Positions 1-9,507 of a stretch of DNA of 64,000 nt are shown here, piece after piece. Source of the DNA: Mucilaginibacter sp. PPCGB 2223 (GTDB lineage: Bacteria > Bacteroidota > Bacteroidia > Sphingobacteriales > Sphingobacteriaceae). Each line of letters starts with the position of its first letter. Position 1 is the first letter of the stretch. The DNA lies in contig NZ_MDJS01000001.1 of NCBI RefSeq assembly GCF_001705515.1, forward strand, positions 2,232,001-2,296,000, written 5' to 3'. Below the pieces are notes generated by a model. It did no database searches. It had not been told where the DNA came from and was given only the letters and a program-made list of their open reading frames with translations. A program made the translations under genes and the position numbers.

Positions 1-568
1 AAAAGTAAGCAAACTCGATACCAATGGCGCCCGAGCCTACAACCACCATTGATGCAGGCGCCTTAGGCAACACCATGGCCTGGCGATAGCCGATGATCTT
101 TTTATTGTCCTGTTTAAGGTTAGGCAACTCGCGCGAGCGGCCGCCGGTAGCCAGTATGATATGTTTGGCGGTAAACTCTTTCGCTGTACCGTCGGTACCC
201 TTAACTTCAACCGTGCCTTTGCCTTTTAGTTTACCAAAACCCATCAACACATCGATCTTGTTCTTTTTCATCAAAAACTGAACGCCCTTGCTCATGCCGT
301 CGGCAACACCACGGCTGCGTTTGATCACCGATTCGAAATCAACTTCGCCGCCCGCTACTTTGATACCGTAATCGGCAGCATGATTGATGTACTCAAATAC
401 CTGCGCGCTTTTCAGCAAAGCCTTGGTTGGGATACATCCCCAGTTTAAACATATACCGCCTAATGATTCTTTTTCAACAATGGCAGTTTTCAGGCCCAGT
501 TGCGATGCGCGTATTGCAGCAACATACCCGCCGGGACCGCTGCCTATAACAATTAGATCATAGTTCAT
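1..568 (-). CDS. lpdA: Dihydrolipoyl dehydrogenase (E3), 5' part; C-terminus beyond left edge
   Basis: The first 189 codons of a FAD-dependent disulfide oxidoreductase are present, and the frame is open to base 1. The start ATG (566-568) gives MNYDLIVIGSGPGG, a dinucleotide-binding GxGxxG at residues 9-14. The redox-active pair CLNWGC is at residues 40-45, followed by IPTK. This is the E3 signature, distinguishing it from glutathione or mercuric reductases. E3 reoxidises dihydrolipoyl groups of pyruvate and 2-oxoglutarate dehydrogenases and the glycine cleavage system in the cytoplasm. A second GxGxxG (VVVGSGAIGIE) begins near the left edge, as expected for the NAD domain. A good promoter lies just upstream. 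The partner E1/E2 genes are not in the window. Confidence 0.93.
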   Translation of the reverse strand, partial: MNYDLIVIGSGPGGYVAAIRASQLGLKTAIVEKESLGGICLNWGCIPTKALLKSAQVFEYINHAADYGIKVAGGEVDFESVIKRSRGVADGMSKGVQFLMKKNKIDVLMGFGKLKGKGTVEVKGTDGTAKEFTAKHIILATGGRSRELPNLKQDNKKIIGYRQAMVLPKAPASMVVVGSGAIGIEFAYF

Positions 569-597
569 AATTCTGATATCCTTTTACGATTTACCGC

Positions 598-631
598 CAA
601 AGCTAAATAAAAACATGGATATGGTAAACAA
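598..631 (-). promoter_or_regulatory. Probable promoter of lpdA
   Basis: On the minus strand TAGCTTTG (598-605) matches the Bacteroidota -7 consensus TAnnTTTG. A TTG (629-631) lies 23 bases upstream as a -33 candidate. The distance to the lpdA ATG is about 30 bases. It is assigned by consensus only. Confidence 0.5.
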
Positions 632-841
632 TCAGGCACCTATTAAAACCAAGTATGATACTGGGGTGAAATTCGGGCAATAACCCCGGTAAAATGCAAC
701 TGGTTAGCAACAATTTAAACACTACCGTTTTTGCAGTTATTAATTGTTTATTTTACAATAATTTCAATTTCGCACCTCTTTTTTGCAGAAACCCAAACCA
801 GACATGCTAATTATTGCGATCATGTTGATAAAAAACCTCGA

Positions 842-890
842 ATTGTTAACATTAACTTAACAATAGCTGTGTTACTGATAGTTATATTTG
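842..890 (+). promoter_or_regulatory. Promoter/operator upstream of first TonB-dependent receptor
   Basis: The block ends in TATATTTG (883-890), a perfect Bacteroidota -7 element 42 bases before the ATG. It begins with ATTGTTAACATTA, which contains the palindrome GTTAAC. The same 49-base block, 39 of 49 positions identical and with no gaps, recurs at 4323-4371 before the second receptor. A conventional TTG at -33 is missing, so the conserved upstream half may be a regulator site. Confidence 0.6.
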
Positions 891-932
891 TGACAAATTT
901 TGACTTCATTAATTTAACTTAAACAAGCAGGT

Positions 933-3900
933 ATGAGAAAGTTTTTACTTTTATGTCTTTTCATTATCGGCGCGGCATCCACGAGCAATTTATTTGCCCA
1001 GGGTGTTACTACAGCATCCATCCATGGTGTTGTTACCGATAGCAAAGGTGGCACGTTGCCCGGGGCAACGGTGATTGTCACCCACCTTCCAACAGGTACC
1101 GTTTATTCGGCAGCTACCCGTGCCGACGGACGTTACAACTTGGCAAACTTAAGGGTTGGTGGCCCGTATACTTTTAAAATTTCATTTATCGGTTTTAAAG
1201 ATTACACCCAGGACAACATTACCCTTTCAATCGGCCAGGATTTAACCCTGAACACCAAACTGGAAGATAACTCTACCACCTTAAAAGAGGTTACCGTAGC
1301 AGGTGCCGGCGGTAAGGTGATCAACTCATCGCGTACCGGTGCACGCGAAACCGTTACCCGCGCCCAAATAGAGGCTTTACCTACCATTAACCGTTCGCTG
1401 CAGGACTATACCAAATTAACCCCTTCTGCCAACGGCCTGAGCTTTGGCGGCCGCAGCGGTTTATACAACAACATCACTGTTGACGGTGCTTTGTTCAACA
1501 ACTCGTTCGGTTTATCAACTACTTTAGGCGGTCAAACCAGTTCACAGCCAATTTCGCTGGATGCGATCGACCAGATCCAGGTTGATATTGCCCCTTACGA
1601 CGTTCGTCAGGGTAACTTTACCGGCGCCGGTGTTAACACGGTAGTAAAATCGGGTACCAACCAGTTAAAAGCCACCGCTTATTACTATGTGCGCGGTACA
1701 AGCTTAACCGGTTACCAGGCTGGTACAACAGGCATTACCGTTACTCCGTTTACCTACCATACCGTAGGTGCTTCAATTGGTGGCGCTATCCTCCCTAACA
1801 AATTATTCCTGTTTGTATCGGGCGAGCAAGAGCGCATCAGCGCCCCTGCACACAGCTTTGTGGCTAACTCCGGCCAAAGTGGTTCTAACGTTTCGCAGGT
1901 AAAAGCCACCGACCTGGATGCGTTGACACAATACCTAAAAACAACTTACAATTACGATCCGGGACCATACCAGGGTTTTAACTATCAAACCTACAGCGAT
2001 AAGTTGACCACAAAACTGGATTGGAACATCAATAAAAACAACACGTTAAGTGCTAAATACTTCTACTTAAAGTCGTATAAAGATCAACCGCCAAGCACCA
2101 GTTCAACCTTCTATGGTTCATCTTCGCGCTTTGCAGGTACAACAGGCCTTCCTTACTTTGGTTCAGGCTACCGTATCAACAACAACTTTAATATAGGCAT
2201 TTTAGAGTTGGATACCCGTGTAAGCAATACCATGTCGAACAGGTTAACAGCAGGTTATTCGGCTTTGCGCGATTTCCGTTCTTCATTAAGCAGCACCACG
2301 ATTCCGATGGTTGATATTGGTAACGGTACTTCAACCAATACCGGCGTGGTAACTTCGGCTGCCAGCGGTACAGCTACTTCGTTCGGTTACGAGCAGTTTA
2401 CTGCCGGTAACTTGTTAAGCTCAAATATCTGGCAGTTCTCGGACGACTTTACCATCTATGCCGGTAAACACGAGATCACCATCGGTACCAACGACCAGAT
2501 CCAAAGCTATGTAAACGGCTTCGCTACCCAATATAACGGTGTTTATGCGTACAACTCATTCTCAGATTTCGAAAATGGCTTGCCTGCAGCATCATACACC
2601 TACCGCTATTCGGCTTTGCCTGATGGCTCTTTCCCTTATGCCCGTATCAAAGGCGCAGTTTACGCTGCTTACGTACAGGATAAATTCCAGGTTAACGATA
2701 ACTTCAAGTTAACTTACGGTATCCGTGCCGATTATGATGTTTTCCCAACTACCCTGCAACAAAATGCCAACGTACCTCCGTTAACCTTCCAGGGCGGTAC
2801 CCATGTTGACCCGGCCGTGTTGCCAAGCAACAAATTACTGGTATCTCCGCGTGTAGGTTTTAACTGGGATGTTAAAGGCGACCAATCAACCCAGATCCGT
2901 GGTGGGTCGGGTATATTTGCCGGCGCTGTTCCGTTTGTGTGGATATCTAACCAGGCTTCAAACAACGGTGTGTTATTCGGCTCGTACCAGGTTACCAAAT
3001 CTGCAACACCAGCCGATCCGAGGTTAATCTTCAACCCTAACGTTGATGCAAACCGCCCGGCCCCGGGTGCAGGCGCTGCCAATACTTCGTACGAATTGGA
3101 TATTGCCGATCCTAACCTGAAATTGCCGGAGATCTGGAGAACTAACTTGGCTATCGACCAAAAATTACCTGGTGGTTTCATCGGTACTATCGAAGCCGCT
3201 TATACCAAGGATATCAACGCCATCTACCACAAAAACCTGGTATTGTCTGATGGTTTTGTAACCCTGCCAGGTACCGAAGGCCAGATCCGTTACAACGCAT
3301 CAAACACAACCGGCTCTGGTACTTTAAGCGCAGCTAACCCTAAAATCACCGGCTTGTATTACATGACCAATACCAGCGCCGGTTACTCATACTTTGTAAC
3401 TGCCCAATTGCAGAAAAACTTCCTCAACGGTTTCTATGCCAACGCGGCTTATACCTACAGTCAATCGAAAGATGTTAACGACGGCGGTTCGACCGCATCT
3501 ACCATCTGGAGCACCCGCTATGTAGCCGGTAACCCAAATGCCGATAACATTTCTAACAGCTCTTTCGTACAGCCTAACCGCATCATCGCTTCGTTAGCTT
3601 ACCGTAAAGAGTATGCTAAAAACTTCGCTACTTCGATCGGGTTAACTATGGAAAGCGCTAACAACGGTGCTATCTCGTATTTAACCAGCGGCGACCCTAA
3701 CGGCGACGGCGCAAGCAACGATTTGATGTTTATCCCTCAAACCTCGTCTGACATTCTTTTAGTGCCCGATTTTGTGGGTGATACCCGTACAGCTGCACAA
3801 GAATGGAGCCAGTTAGATAAATTCATCAGCCAGGATCCGTACCTGAGCAAACACAGAGGTCAGTTTGCCGAAAGAAACGGTGCTATATTGCCTTACTTCC

Positions 3901-4232
3901 AGTTGTATAACCTGAACCTTACCCAGGATTTCTACATCAAATCGGGCAAAAGCAGAAACACCCTGCGCTTTACCTTTGATATCATCAACCTGGGCAACTT
4001 CCTTGATCCAAACTGGGGCCTGTCGCAAGTATCGGCAATCAACGGCGCATTTAGCGGTGGCGTAACTGTGTTGTCGTACAAAGGTATTGACGCTACAACC
4101 GGAAGGCCAACTTACTCGTTCCCTTACCTGGATAAAACCAACCTTGTACCGGTAACTGTTTCATACAAAAACGATTCAAGTCAGTTCTCACGCTGGCAAG
4201 CACAATTTGGTATCCGTTACATATTTAATTAA
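933..4232 (+). CDS. Oar-like TonB-dependent outer-membrane receptor with CarboxypepD_reg domain
   Basis: The protein has 1099 residues. A signal peptide (about 1-22, ending LFAQ) is followed by a carboxypeptidase-regulatory-like beta-sandwich (about 27-110: HGVVTDSKGGTLPGATV). A plug-like segment then precedes a long beta-barrel rich in aromatic and Asn/Thr residues. Length and the RSGLYNNITVDGALFNN plug resemble the Oar group of Bacteroidota and Myxococcus receptors. Such proteins take up large or scarce substrates across the outer membrane using TonB energy. The substrate cannot be read from sequence. The protein stands alone, is closed by a strong terminator, and has no SusD partner. It shares a promoter block with the next receptor, which suggests co-regulation. 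Confidence 0.9.
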   Translation: MRKFLLLCLFIIGAASTSNLFAQGVTTASIHGVVTDSKGGTLPGATVIVTHLPTGTVYSAATRADGRYNLANLRVGGPYTFKISFIGFKDYTQDNITLSIGQDLTLNTKLEDNSTTLKEVTVAGAGGKVINSSRTGARETVTRAQIEALPTINRSLQDYTKLTPSANGLSFGGRSGLYNNITVDGALFNNSFGLSTTLGGQTSSQPISLDAIDQIQVDIAPYDVRQGNFTGAGVNTVVKSGTNQLKATAYYYVRGTSLTGYQAGTTGITVTPFTYHTVGASIGGAILPNKLFLFVSGEQERISAPAHSFVANSGQSGSNVSQVKATDLDALTQYLKTTYNYDPGPYQGFNYQTYSDKLTTKLDWNINKNNTLSAKYFYLKSYKDQPPSTSSTFYGSSSRFAGTTGLPYFGSGYRINNNFNIGILELDTRVSNTMSNRLTAGYSALRDFRSSLSSTTIPMVDIGNGTSTNTGVVTSAASGTATSFGYEQFTAGNLLSSNIWQFSDDFTIYAGKHEITIGTNDQIQSYVNGFATQYNGVYAYNSFSDFENGLPAASYTYRYSALPDGSFPYARIKGAVYAAYVQDKFQVNDNFKLTYGIRADYDVFPTTLQQNANVPPLTFQGGTHVDPAVLPSNKLLVSPRVGFNWDVKGDQSTQIRGGSGIFAGAVPFVWISNQASNNGVLFGSYQVTKSATPADPRLIFNPNVDANRPAPGAGAANTSYELDIADPNLKLPEIWRTNLAIDQKLPGGFIGTIEAAYTKDINAIYHKNLVLSDGFVTLPGTEGQIRYNASNTTGSGTLSAANPKITGLYYMTNTSAGYSYFVTAQLQKNFLNGFYANAAYTYSQSKDVNDGGSTASTIWSTRYVAGNPNADNISNSSFVQPNRIIASLAYRKEYAKNFATSIGLTMESANNGAISYLTSGDPNGDGASNDLMFIPQTSSDILLVPDFVGDTRTAAQEWSQLDKFISQDPYLSKHRGQFAERNGAILPYFQLYNLNLTQDFYIKSGKSRNTLRFTFDIINLGNFLDPNWGLSQVSAINGAFSGGVTVLSYKGIDATTGRPTYSFPYLDKTNLVPVTVSYKNDSSQFSRWQAQFGIRYIFN

Positions 4233-4259
4233 TTATTTAACTAACCAAAATATTACAAA

Positions 4260-4292
4260 GCAAAAAACCCGGCCAAAAGCCGGGTTTTTTGC
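4260..4292 (+). terminator. Rho-independent terminator after first receptor
   Basis: A perfect 14-bp stem, gcaaaaaacccggc against gccgggttttttgc, has a CAAAA loop. It carries a T-run within its 3' arm and lies 27 bases after the stop codon. Confidence 0.9.
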
Positions 4293-4322
4293 TTTATCGC
4301 TAATTTATTTTCAACCGCTGAC

Positions 4323-4371
4323 ATTGTTAACATTATCTTAATATTAGCTATATTCGTGGTTGGTATATTTG
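4323..4371 (+). promoter_or_regulatory. Promoter/operator upstream of second TonB-dependent receptor
   Basis: This is a near-copy of the block at 842-890: ATTGTTAACATTA is followed by shared TTAA and TAGCT islands and ends in TATATTTG (4364-4371), 40 bases before the ATG. Only 10 of 49 positions differ and they are scattered, so the island pattern looks selected. Confidence 0.6.
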
Positions 4372-4411
4372 CAAAAAAGTGTTCATTCCATTATCAAATT
4401 AAAAAAACAGC

Positions 4412-6997
4412 ATGAGGAAGCATTTACTTATTTTATTTACTTTATTAATTACCGTGTGCCATGCGTTTGCGCAGGGTACCGAAGTTAAGGTTACCGGTAA
4501 GGTACTTGACTCCCAAACTAAAGAGGCCCTTATCGGAGCTTCGGTTTTAGTTAAGGGAACAAGCAAGGCCACATCGGTAGCGTTAAATGGTACTTTCAAG
4601 ATCAATGTTCCGGCCGATGGTACATCAACTCTTGTGATATCATACATAGGCTACATTACCAAAGAAGTGGTTATCGGCGAGAAAAAAGATCTCGGTGAGA
4701 TCAACCTCGTGGCAAACTCTTCAACAATGAATGAAGTTACCGTTACAAGCGATGTGGCCATCGACAGAAAAACACCTATCGCGGTATCGACAGTTAACGC
4801 CGAATATCTTGAAGAAAAAGCAGGCAGCCAGGAGCTGCCCGAGTTATTAAAAGAAACCCCGGGCGTAATGGCAACAGAAACCGGTGGCGGTTTTGGCGAC
4901 TCGCGTATCAGCATCAGGGGCTTTAGCAATAATAACGTGGCTTTAATGATCAACGGCATTCCTGCCAACGATGTTGAAGCCGGTAAAATTTACTGGAGCG
5001 ACTGGGCCGGTTTGATCGATGTTACTTCATCAATACAGGTACAGCGTGGTATAGGTGCTTCAAAACTGGCCGTACCTTCGCTGGGCGGTACCATTGGTAT
5101 CATTACCCGCAGTACCGATGCACAAAAAGGCGGCTCGTTTATCGAGTCGATTGGCAGCTACGGCGACCAAAAAACATCATTATCATTATCCACAGGTTTA
5201 AGCAATAAAGGCTGGGCAGCATCATTCCTGCTGGCCAAAAGATCGGGCGATGGAAAAGCATTCGGCCTGTACTACACCGGCTACAGCTACTTTTTAAATA
5301 TTTCGAAGGTACTGACCCCGCATCAAAACTTATCATTTAATATACTGGGAGCGGCACAATCTCACGGACAGCGTTTTACAGAAGCTTCGGTTAATGCATA
5401 CAGAAACTCGCCCGACGGTATCCGCTTCAACCCGGATTGGGGCTACCTGAACGGTACACTGACCAGTGCCGAGATCAACTACTATAACAAACCTCTTGCT
5501 TCGTTAACGCACAGCTGGGTGATCAACGAAACCTCCAGCCTTTCGAGCACACTTTACGCTTCGTTCGGAGCGGGCGCTGCGAGGTATTTGCAACCTTACA
5601 ACTACAATTCGACCGATGTTCCGCGCGTAGCCGGTGCATACTCGCCGATAGATTTCGCAGCCATTCAGCAATACAACGAATCAACTGTTGACGGTGCTTC
5701 GAAATACTACATCCAAAACGTGGTGAATAACCACCAGCAGTATGGAGCAACCAGCAAATACAGCAAAAAATTAGGCGACTTTGATATCCTTGCAGGGGCC
5801 GACCTGCGCTATTATACTGCAGCGCATTACAACCAGGTACAAAATTTATTAGGCGGTCAATACATGCTCGACCCATTCCAGCAGGACGTTAAAAACCCTA
5901 ACTACCACCTGAAAGTTGGCGACAGGTTCGATCAGAACTATGTTTATAACATAGCCTCAGAAGGCCTGTTCTTACAAACAGAGTATGCTAAAAATGACCT
6001 TTCGGCGTTTATAGCTTTAGCCGCCACCAATACCGGCAACCAACGCATTGATTATTTCAGCTATCAGGCTAACGACCCTGCTTACAAAACCAATTTTGTT
6101 AACTTTTGGGGTTACCAGACAAAAGGCGGTTTGAACTATAACTTCGACAGCCACAGTAACGTGTATGCTAACATCGGTTACTTACAAAGAGCGCCGCTGG
6201 TATCAACCATCTTCCTGGATTTTAAAAACGACGTAAACCCCAGCGCATCTCCTGAAAAATTATTGAGCTATGAGTTAGGTTACGGTTTCCGCAGTTCGGA
6301 GTTTACTGCCAATATCAATCTTTACCGCGCAACCTATAAAGACCGTTCGGTACCACCAAAAGATGTTGTGGATGCTACCACCGGCCAATTGTTAACAGCC
6401 AACATTACCGGCTTGAACGAATTGCACCAGGGGGTTGAGTTTGATTCAAGGTACCGCCCGTTTAAAGGTTTAACCCTGAGGACCATGTTATCGGTGGGCG
6501 ACTGGCATTATTTAACCAACACCGGCCCAATTACCATCAACGGTAACTCGCCAACAACCGGCAAAGCTACTACCACCACCATCCCGGGTATAATGATACA
6601 GGGCACCAAAGTGGGCGACGCTGCACAAACTACCGCTTCGGCCGGTGCCGACGTAAACGTTTTGTCGTCAGTTAAAATTGGCGGAACTTATAATTACTAC
6701 GGTAACTATACTACCAGCTTCAACCCAATACCGGTAACTTTTGCTGGTTATAACCCTTATAAATTACCAAACTATGGTCTTTTGGATCTGAACGTAGTGT
6801 TCCGTTTAAAAATAGATGGCTTTGAAGCTACGTTTATCGGTAACGTGAACAATGTTTTAGATACCAAATACTTCTCTGATGCGTATGATATCTCACCGAA
6901 TGCCAATAACCCGAATCCAAGCCCGTTAACTCCAGGCTTCGGTGTTTACTACGGTATCGGAAGGACTTATACAGCTACGTTAAAGGTTAAACTCTAA
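4412..6997 (+). CDS. TonB-dependent receptor with CarboxypepD_reg-like domain
   Basis: The 861 residues comprise a signal peptide (1-20, ending HAFAQ), a CarboxypepD_reg-like domain (about 27-105: GKVLDSQTKEALIGASVLV) and a TonB plug (about 115-230). The plug includes LPELLKETPGVMATETGGG and RISIRGFSNNNVALMINGIP. A beta-barrel follows to a C-terminal strand ending in LKVKL. The plug and barrel length suit a FecA/CirA-like ligand-gated receptor more than a SusC. Thirteen bases downstream is a lipoprotein gene, so the two probably form a receptor/surface-lipoprotein pair. The substrate is unknown. Confidence 0.9.
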   Translation: MRKHLLILFTLLITVCHAFAQGTEVKVTGKVLDSQTKEALIGASVLVKGTSKATSVALNGTFKINVPADGTSTLVISYIGYITKEVVIGEKKDLGEINLVANSSTMNEVTVTSDVAIDRKTPIAVSTVNAEYLEEKAGSQELPELLKETPGVMATETGGGFGDSRISIRGFSNNNVALMINGIPANDVEAGKIYWSDWAGLIDVTSSIQVQRGIGASKLAVPSLGGTIGIITRSTDAQKGGSFIESIGSYGDQKTSLSLSTGLSNKGWAASFLLAKRSGDGKAFGLYYTGYSYFLNISKVLTPHQNLSFNILGAAQSHGQRFTEASVNAYRNSPDGIRFNPDWGYLNGTLTSAEINYYNKPLASLTHSWVINETSSLSSTLYASFGAGAARYLQPYNYNSTDVPRVAGAYSPIDFAAIQQYNESTVDGASKYYIQNVVNNHQQYGATSKYSKKLGDFDILAGADLRYYTAAHYNQVQNLLGGQYMLDPFQQDVKNPNYHLKVGDRFDQNYVYNIASEGLFLQTEYAKNDLSAFIALAATNTGNQRIDYFSYQANDPAYKTNFVNFWGYQTKGGLNYNFDSHSNVYANIGYLQRAPLVSTIFLDFKNDVNPSASPEKLLSYELGYGFRSSEFTANINLYRATYKDRSVPPKDVVDATTGQLLTANITGLNELHQGVEFDSRYRPFKGLTLRTMLSVGDWHYLTNTGPITINGNSPTTGKATTTTIPGIMIQGTKVGDAAQTTASAGADVNVLSSVKIGGTYNYYGNYTTSFNPIPVTFAGYNPYKLPNYGLLDLNVVFRLKIDGFEATFIGNVNNVLDTKYFSDAYDISPNANNPNPSPLTPGFGVYYGIGRTYTATLKVKL

Positions 6998-7010
6998 AAA
7001 TATTACGACC

Positions 7011-8084
7011 ATGAAAAAAATTATATATCTGTTAGCATTCGTCGCTATAGCATTTGCTTCGTGCGATCCGTTGAGCAAAACATATAAGGACCTTGATGCG
7101 CAGCCTCAAACCGTAAATGTTAGCTTAAGCAATACCTTTAAATCAACCGCCGATGCAAAGACGGCTATTCCGGCTATACTTGCCGCTAATACCACTTATA
7201 ATGCCTATCCCGAAGGTTCGGTATTAAACGTAAGTTTCGCCTTACCTGCGTCGCAGCCTATTGTGCCCGATAGTACATACAGCCACGTGGCTTATACCCT
7301 GGTACCTTCTGACTATGCTTATGCCGGTAATACCACATTAACAAATCTTTCGGCAACGCAGGTTCTTGCATTTTTGGCGTACAAGTATCCTACTCCGGCA
7401 AATAATCAGCTTGCTGTTTTAACCTACAATTATTTCGAATCAGGTTACACCACCGGATCGATAACTACCGATTCGTTTTTGTTCCTGAACGGCAGCTGGA
7501 CCAAAATCTATACCGTTTCGCCGGGACAATACGCATCTGTTGGCCGTGGGTTAACCAATACATTCAACACCGCCGATCTGAAACAGATCCCAACCTGGTT
7601 AAGCTCTTTCCTGGCTAACGATTTAACGGTTAGCACAGCGGTAAACAATGTTGGCGATTATAAATACATCAGCTACCGTTATGCTACTACTTATCAAAAA
7701 GTTTTGGCTTTGATGTGGAACGGCGCCAGCTGGGTTGATCGCGACCAGGTATCGTTCATCAAACAAAATGGTGTTTGGATACCGATTATCACCGTAATTT
7801 TTGGCAAAGCCGATTATGCTGTGCTTGCAAATGCTACCATGGGTACCGCTGCAGCCAGGGCCAACGTAGTATCATTTGGCGACTTTAACATCCAGAGCCC
7901 GACATCAACTACTTACTGGACCGATGCCGACCTTAAAGCCGCCATCATTTTTATGTTAAAAGCTAAAGTACCAAGCCCGGTTGTAAATAATCCATACCGT
8001 GTTACTTACGCTGTATATACCGGTACCGTATCCAACGTCACCGGAACTTATGTGTACGACGGCACAAACTGGATACTTAAATAA
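7011..8084 (+). CDS. Putative surface lipoprotein of unknown function paired with a TonB receptor
   Basis: The 357-residue protein opens with a lipoprotein signal, and the lipobox FASC places the lipidated cysteine at residue 18. No family is recognised, and it is shorter and different from SusD. Four short motifs of the type NG-x-W recur in the second half (FLNGSWTKI, MWNGASWVD, KQNGVWIP, YDGTNWILK), suggesting a repeated beta-rich fold. It follows the receptor by 13 bases and ends before a strong terminator, so it is co-transcribed. Binding or delivering the receptor's substrate at the cell surface is an inference from this arrangement. Confidence 0.75.
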   Translation: MKKIIYLLAFVAIAFASCDPLSKTYKDLDAQPQTVNVSLSNTFKSTADAKTAIPAILAANTTYNAYPEGSVLNVSFALPASQPIVPDSTYSHVAYTLVPSDYAYAGNTTLTNLSATQVLAFLAYKYPTPANNQLAVLTYNYFESGYTTGSITTDSFLFLNGSWTKIYTVSPGQYASVGRGLTNTFNTADLKQIPTWLSSFLANDLTVSTAVNNVGDYKYISYRYATTYQKVLALMWNGASWVDRDQVSFIKQNGVWIPIITVIFGKADYAVLANATMGTAAARANVVSFGDFNIQSPTSTTYWTDADLKAAIIFMLKAKVPSPVVNNPYRVTYAVYTGTVSNVTGTYVYDGTNWILK

Positions 8085-8107
8085 CTGTACTTATTCAGAT
8101 AACTATC

Positions 8108-8150
8108 AAACAAGAGAGCCCGCGGAATTTTTCCGCGGGCTCTCTTGTTT
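8108..8150. terminator. Bidirectional terminator, perfect 20-bp inverted repeat
   Basis: Arms 8108-8127 and 8131-8150 are fully complementary, with a three-base loop. An A-run at one end and a T-run at the other let it end both the lipoprotein operon (plus) and the convergent M16 operon (minus). Confidence 0.93.
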
Positions 8151-8187
8151 TCAGACATAAGTGGTTTAATCCGGCCAGGGTTTATAA

Positions 8188-9492
8188 TTATTTTACCGGG
8201 ATTTTGAAAGCCGCCGCTGCTTCGTTAGCCAGCTTAACATCGCCCAGGTAGCTCCAGCGTACGCCTACAATATATTTGTTAAGAGCTTTTAATATCTGGT
8301 CGGCTGTAACTTCTTCAACCTTATCGGGAGCTGTTTCGAATAAGTTCCAATCGCCCATAATTTCGGCCTGGCCCAGGTTACCGGTTATCGCGTTCGATTC
8401 CTGCTGTTTAACATAACTCGAGGTAATATAACTGCTTTTCAACTCTTTCAGGCCCGATGCGGTAACCCCAGACGCTTTGATACGGTTCAATTCTTCCATC
8501 ATGACCGAAACAGCTTCCCCCGGCGAGAGCGTACTTACATACATCACCGCATAAGGCATCTGCTGATTGGCGGCATAAGCCCCCGGCGCGTACGACAGAT
8601 TGCGTTTGGTGCGTATCTCGGCGAACAGCGTTCCGCTCAGGCCCGACATCCCCAGGTGGAATGCAGTATAATCGGGACTGGTCATCCGGGGGGCATTCAT
8701 TACCGCGCTCACGTAATTTGTTGCCAAGGCCTTGTCTTCGGCAAGCACATTGTTACCTTCTATTACAGGCGGCTCATAAGTTGGCGGTTGATATGGCATT
8801 GAGGGGATATTGGCAAACGAAGCTTTAATTTTCGCAACCAGGTTGTCTTTTGATATGCGGCCAGCCACCACAATAAACATACGGTTTTTGTTCAGCAGTT
8901 TTTCATAATAAGTTTTGATGACACTCGCTGGCAATGCTAAAACTGTCGATTCTGTCCCTTTAGGATTGGCTGCATAAATAGTACCCTTAAAAGCGTTCCT
9001 CATCACCAGTTGCGCTATATGCGCATCAGGGTCGGTTTGTTCCTGTTTGATACCTGCGATGACCTTGTTTTTTAAAAGCTGTAGTTCGTTATCGTCGTAC
9101 ACCGGATGCATCACCGCCTCACTGAAAAGGTCCCAGCCCTGATCGAAGTATTTCGATACACAAATCATGTTTATATCGCTGTAGTCGTAATCGGTAGAGC
9201 CTCCGATCTCAATACCATACTCATCAGCCCGATCCCTGAATTTATTGGCGTCGTATTTCCGGGTACCGCATTCGGTGGTGCCGGCCACTGCCAGTCCCTC
9301 AATGCCGGCCTGTTCGGCGCTGTAGTTGGCAACCCCGCCCCTAAAGTACATCCGTACGCTGATCACATCTTTAACCGTTGGTTTAAAGATTACCTTGATG
9401 CCATCAACATCAAAAGATGTGGTGTGCTGTTGTGCAAATAACATCGCAGCGCTTATCAGCCACAGGCTTATAGTCAATATCAGTTGTTTCAT
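8188..9492 (-). CDS. M16-family peptidase subunit lacking the zinc motif
   Basis: The 434-residue secreted protein (signal peptide ending MLFAQ) has the pitrilysin/insulinase fold. Where the active partner has HxxEH it reads GIEGLAVAGTTECG, so it cannot bind zinc there. It keeps the C-terminal substrate-positioning R/Y segment (RTKRNLSY). In known M16B heterodimers one subunit supplies the zinc site and the other the R/Y pair, and this gene fits the second role. It starts 15 bases after the catalytic subunit gene, so the two are co-expressed and likely form a periplasmic complex that degrades peptides. Confidence 0.88.
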   Translation of the reverse strand: MKQLILTISLWLISAAMLFAQQHTTSFDVDGIKVIFKPTVKDVISVRMYFRGGVANYSAEQAGIEGLAVAGTTECGTRKYDANKFRDRADEYGIEIGGSTDYDYSDINMICVSKYFDQGWDLFSEAVMHPVYDDNELQLLKNKVIAGIKQEQTDPDAHIAQLVMRNAFKGTIYAANPKGTESTVLALPASVIKTYYEKLLNKNRMFIVVAGRISKDNLVAKIKASFANIPSMPYQPPTYEPPVIEGNNVLAEDKALATNYVSAVMNAPRMTSPDYTAFHLGMSGLSGTLFAEIRTKRNLSYAPGAYAANQQMPYAVMYVSTLSPGEAVSVMMEELNRIKASGVTASGLKELKSSYITSSYVKQQESNAITGNLGQAEIMGDWNLFETAPDKVEEVTADQILKALNKYIVGVRWSYLGDVKLANEAAAAFKIPVK

Positions 9493-9507
9493 TTTATAGC
9501 TGGTGTA

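Larger units (their letters stand above)
569..932. other. Divergent intergenic region between lpdA and the first receptor
   Basis: This 364-base AT-rich region carries the lpdA promoter at its left end and the receptor promoter at its right end. A 63-codon open frame at 731-922 (plus) runs through the receptor promoter and has no family features, so I do not call it a gene. No RNA gene or strong hairpin is evident in the middle. Confidence 0.6.

Noticed and set aside
731..922. 63-codon plus-strand open frame before the first receptor
   Set aside because: It runs through the shared promoter block, matches no family, and its hydrophobic stretches arise from AT-rich DNA.
2732..3181. 149-codon minus-strand frame inside the first receptor
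   Set aside because: It overlaps the receptor's beta-barrel and has no family signature; shadow of codon bias.
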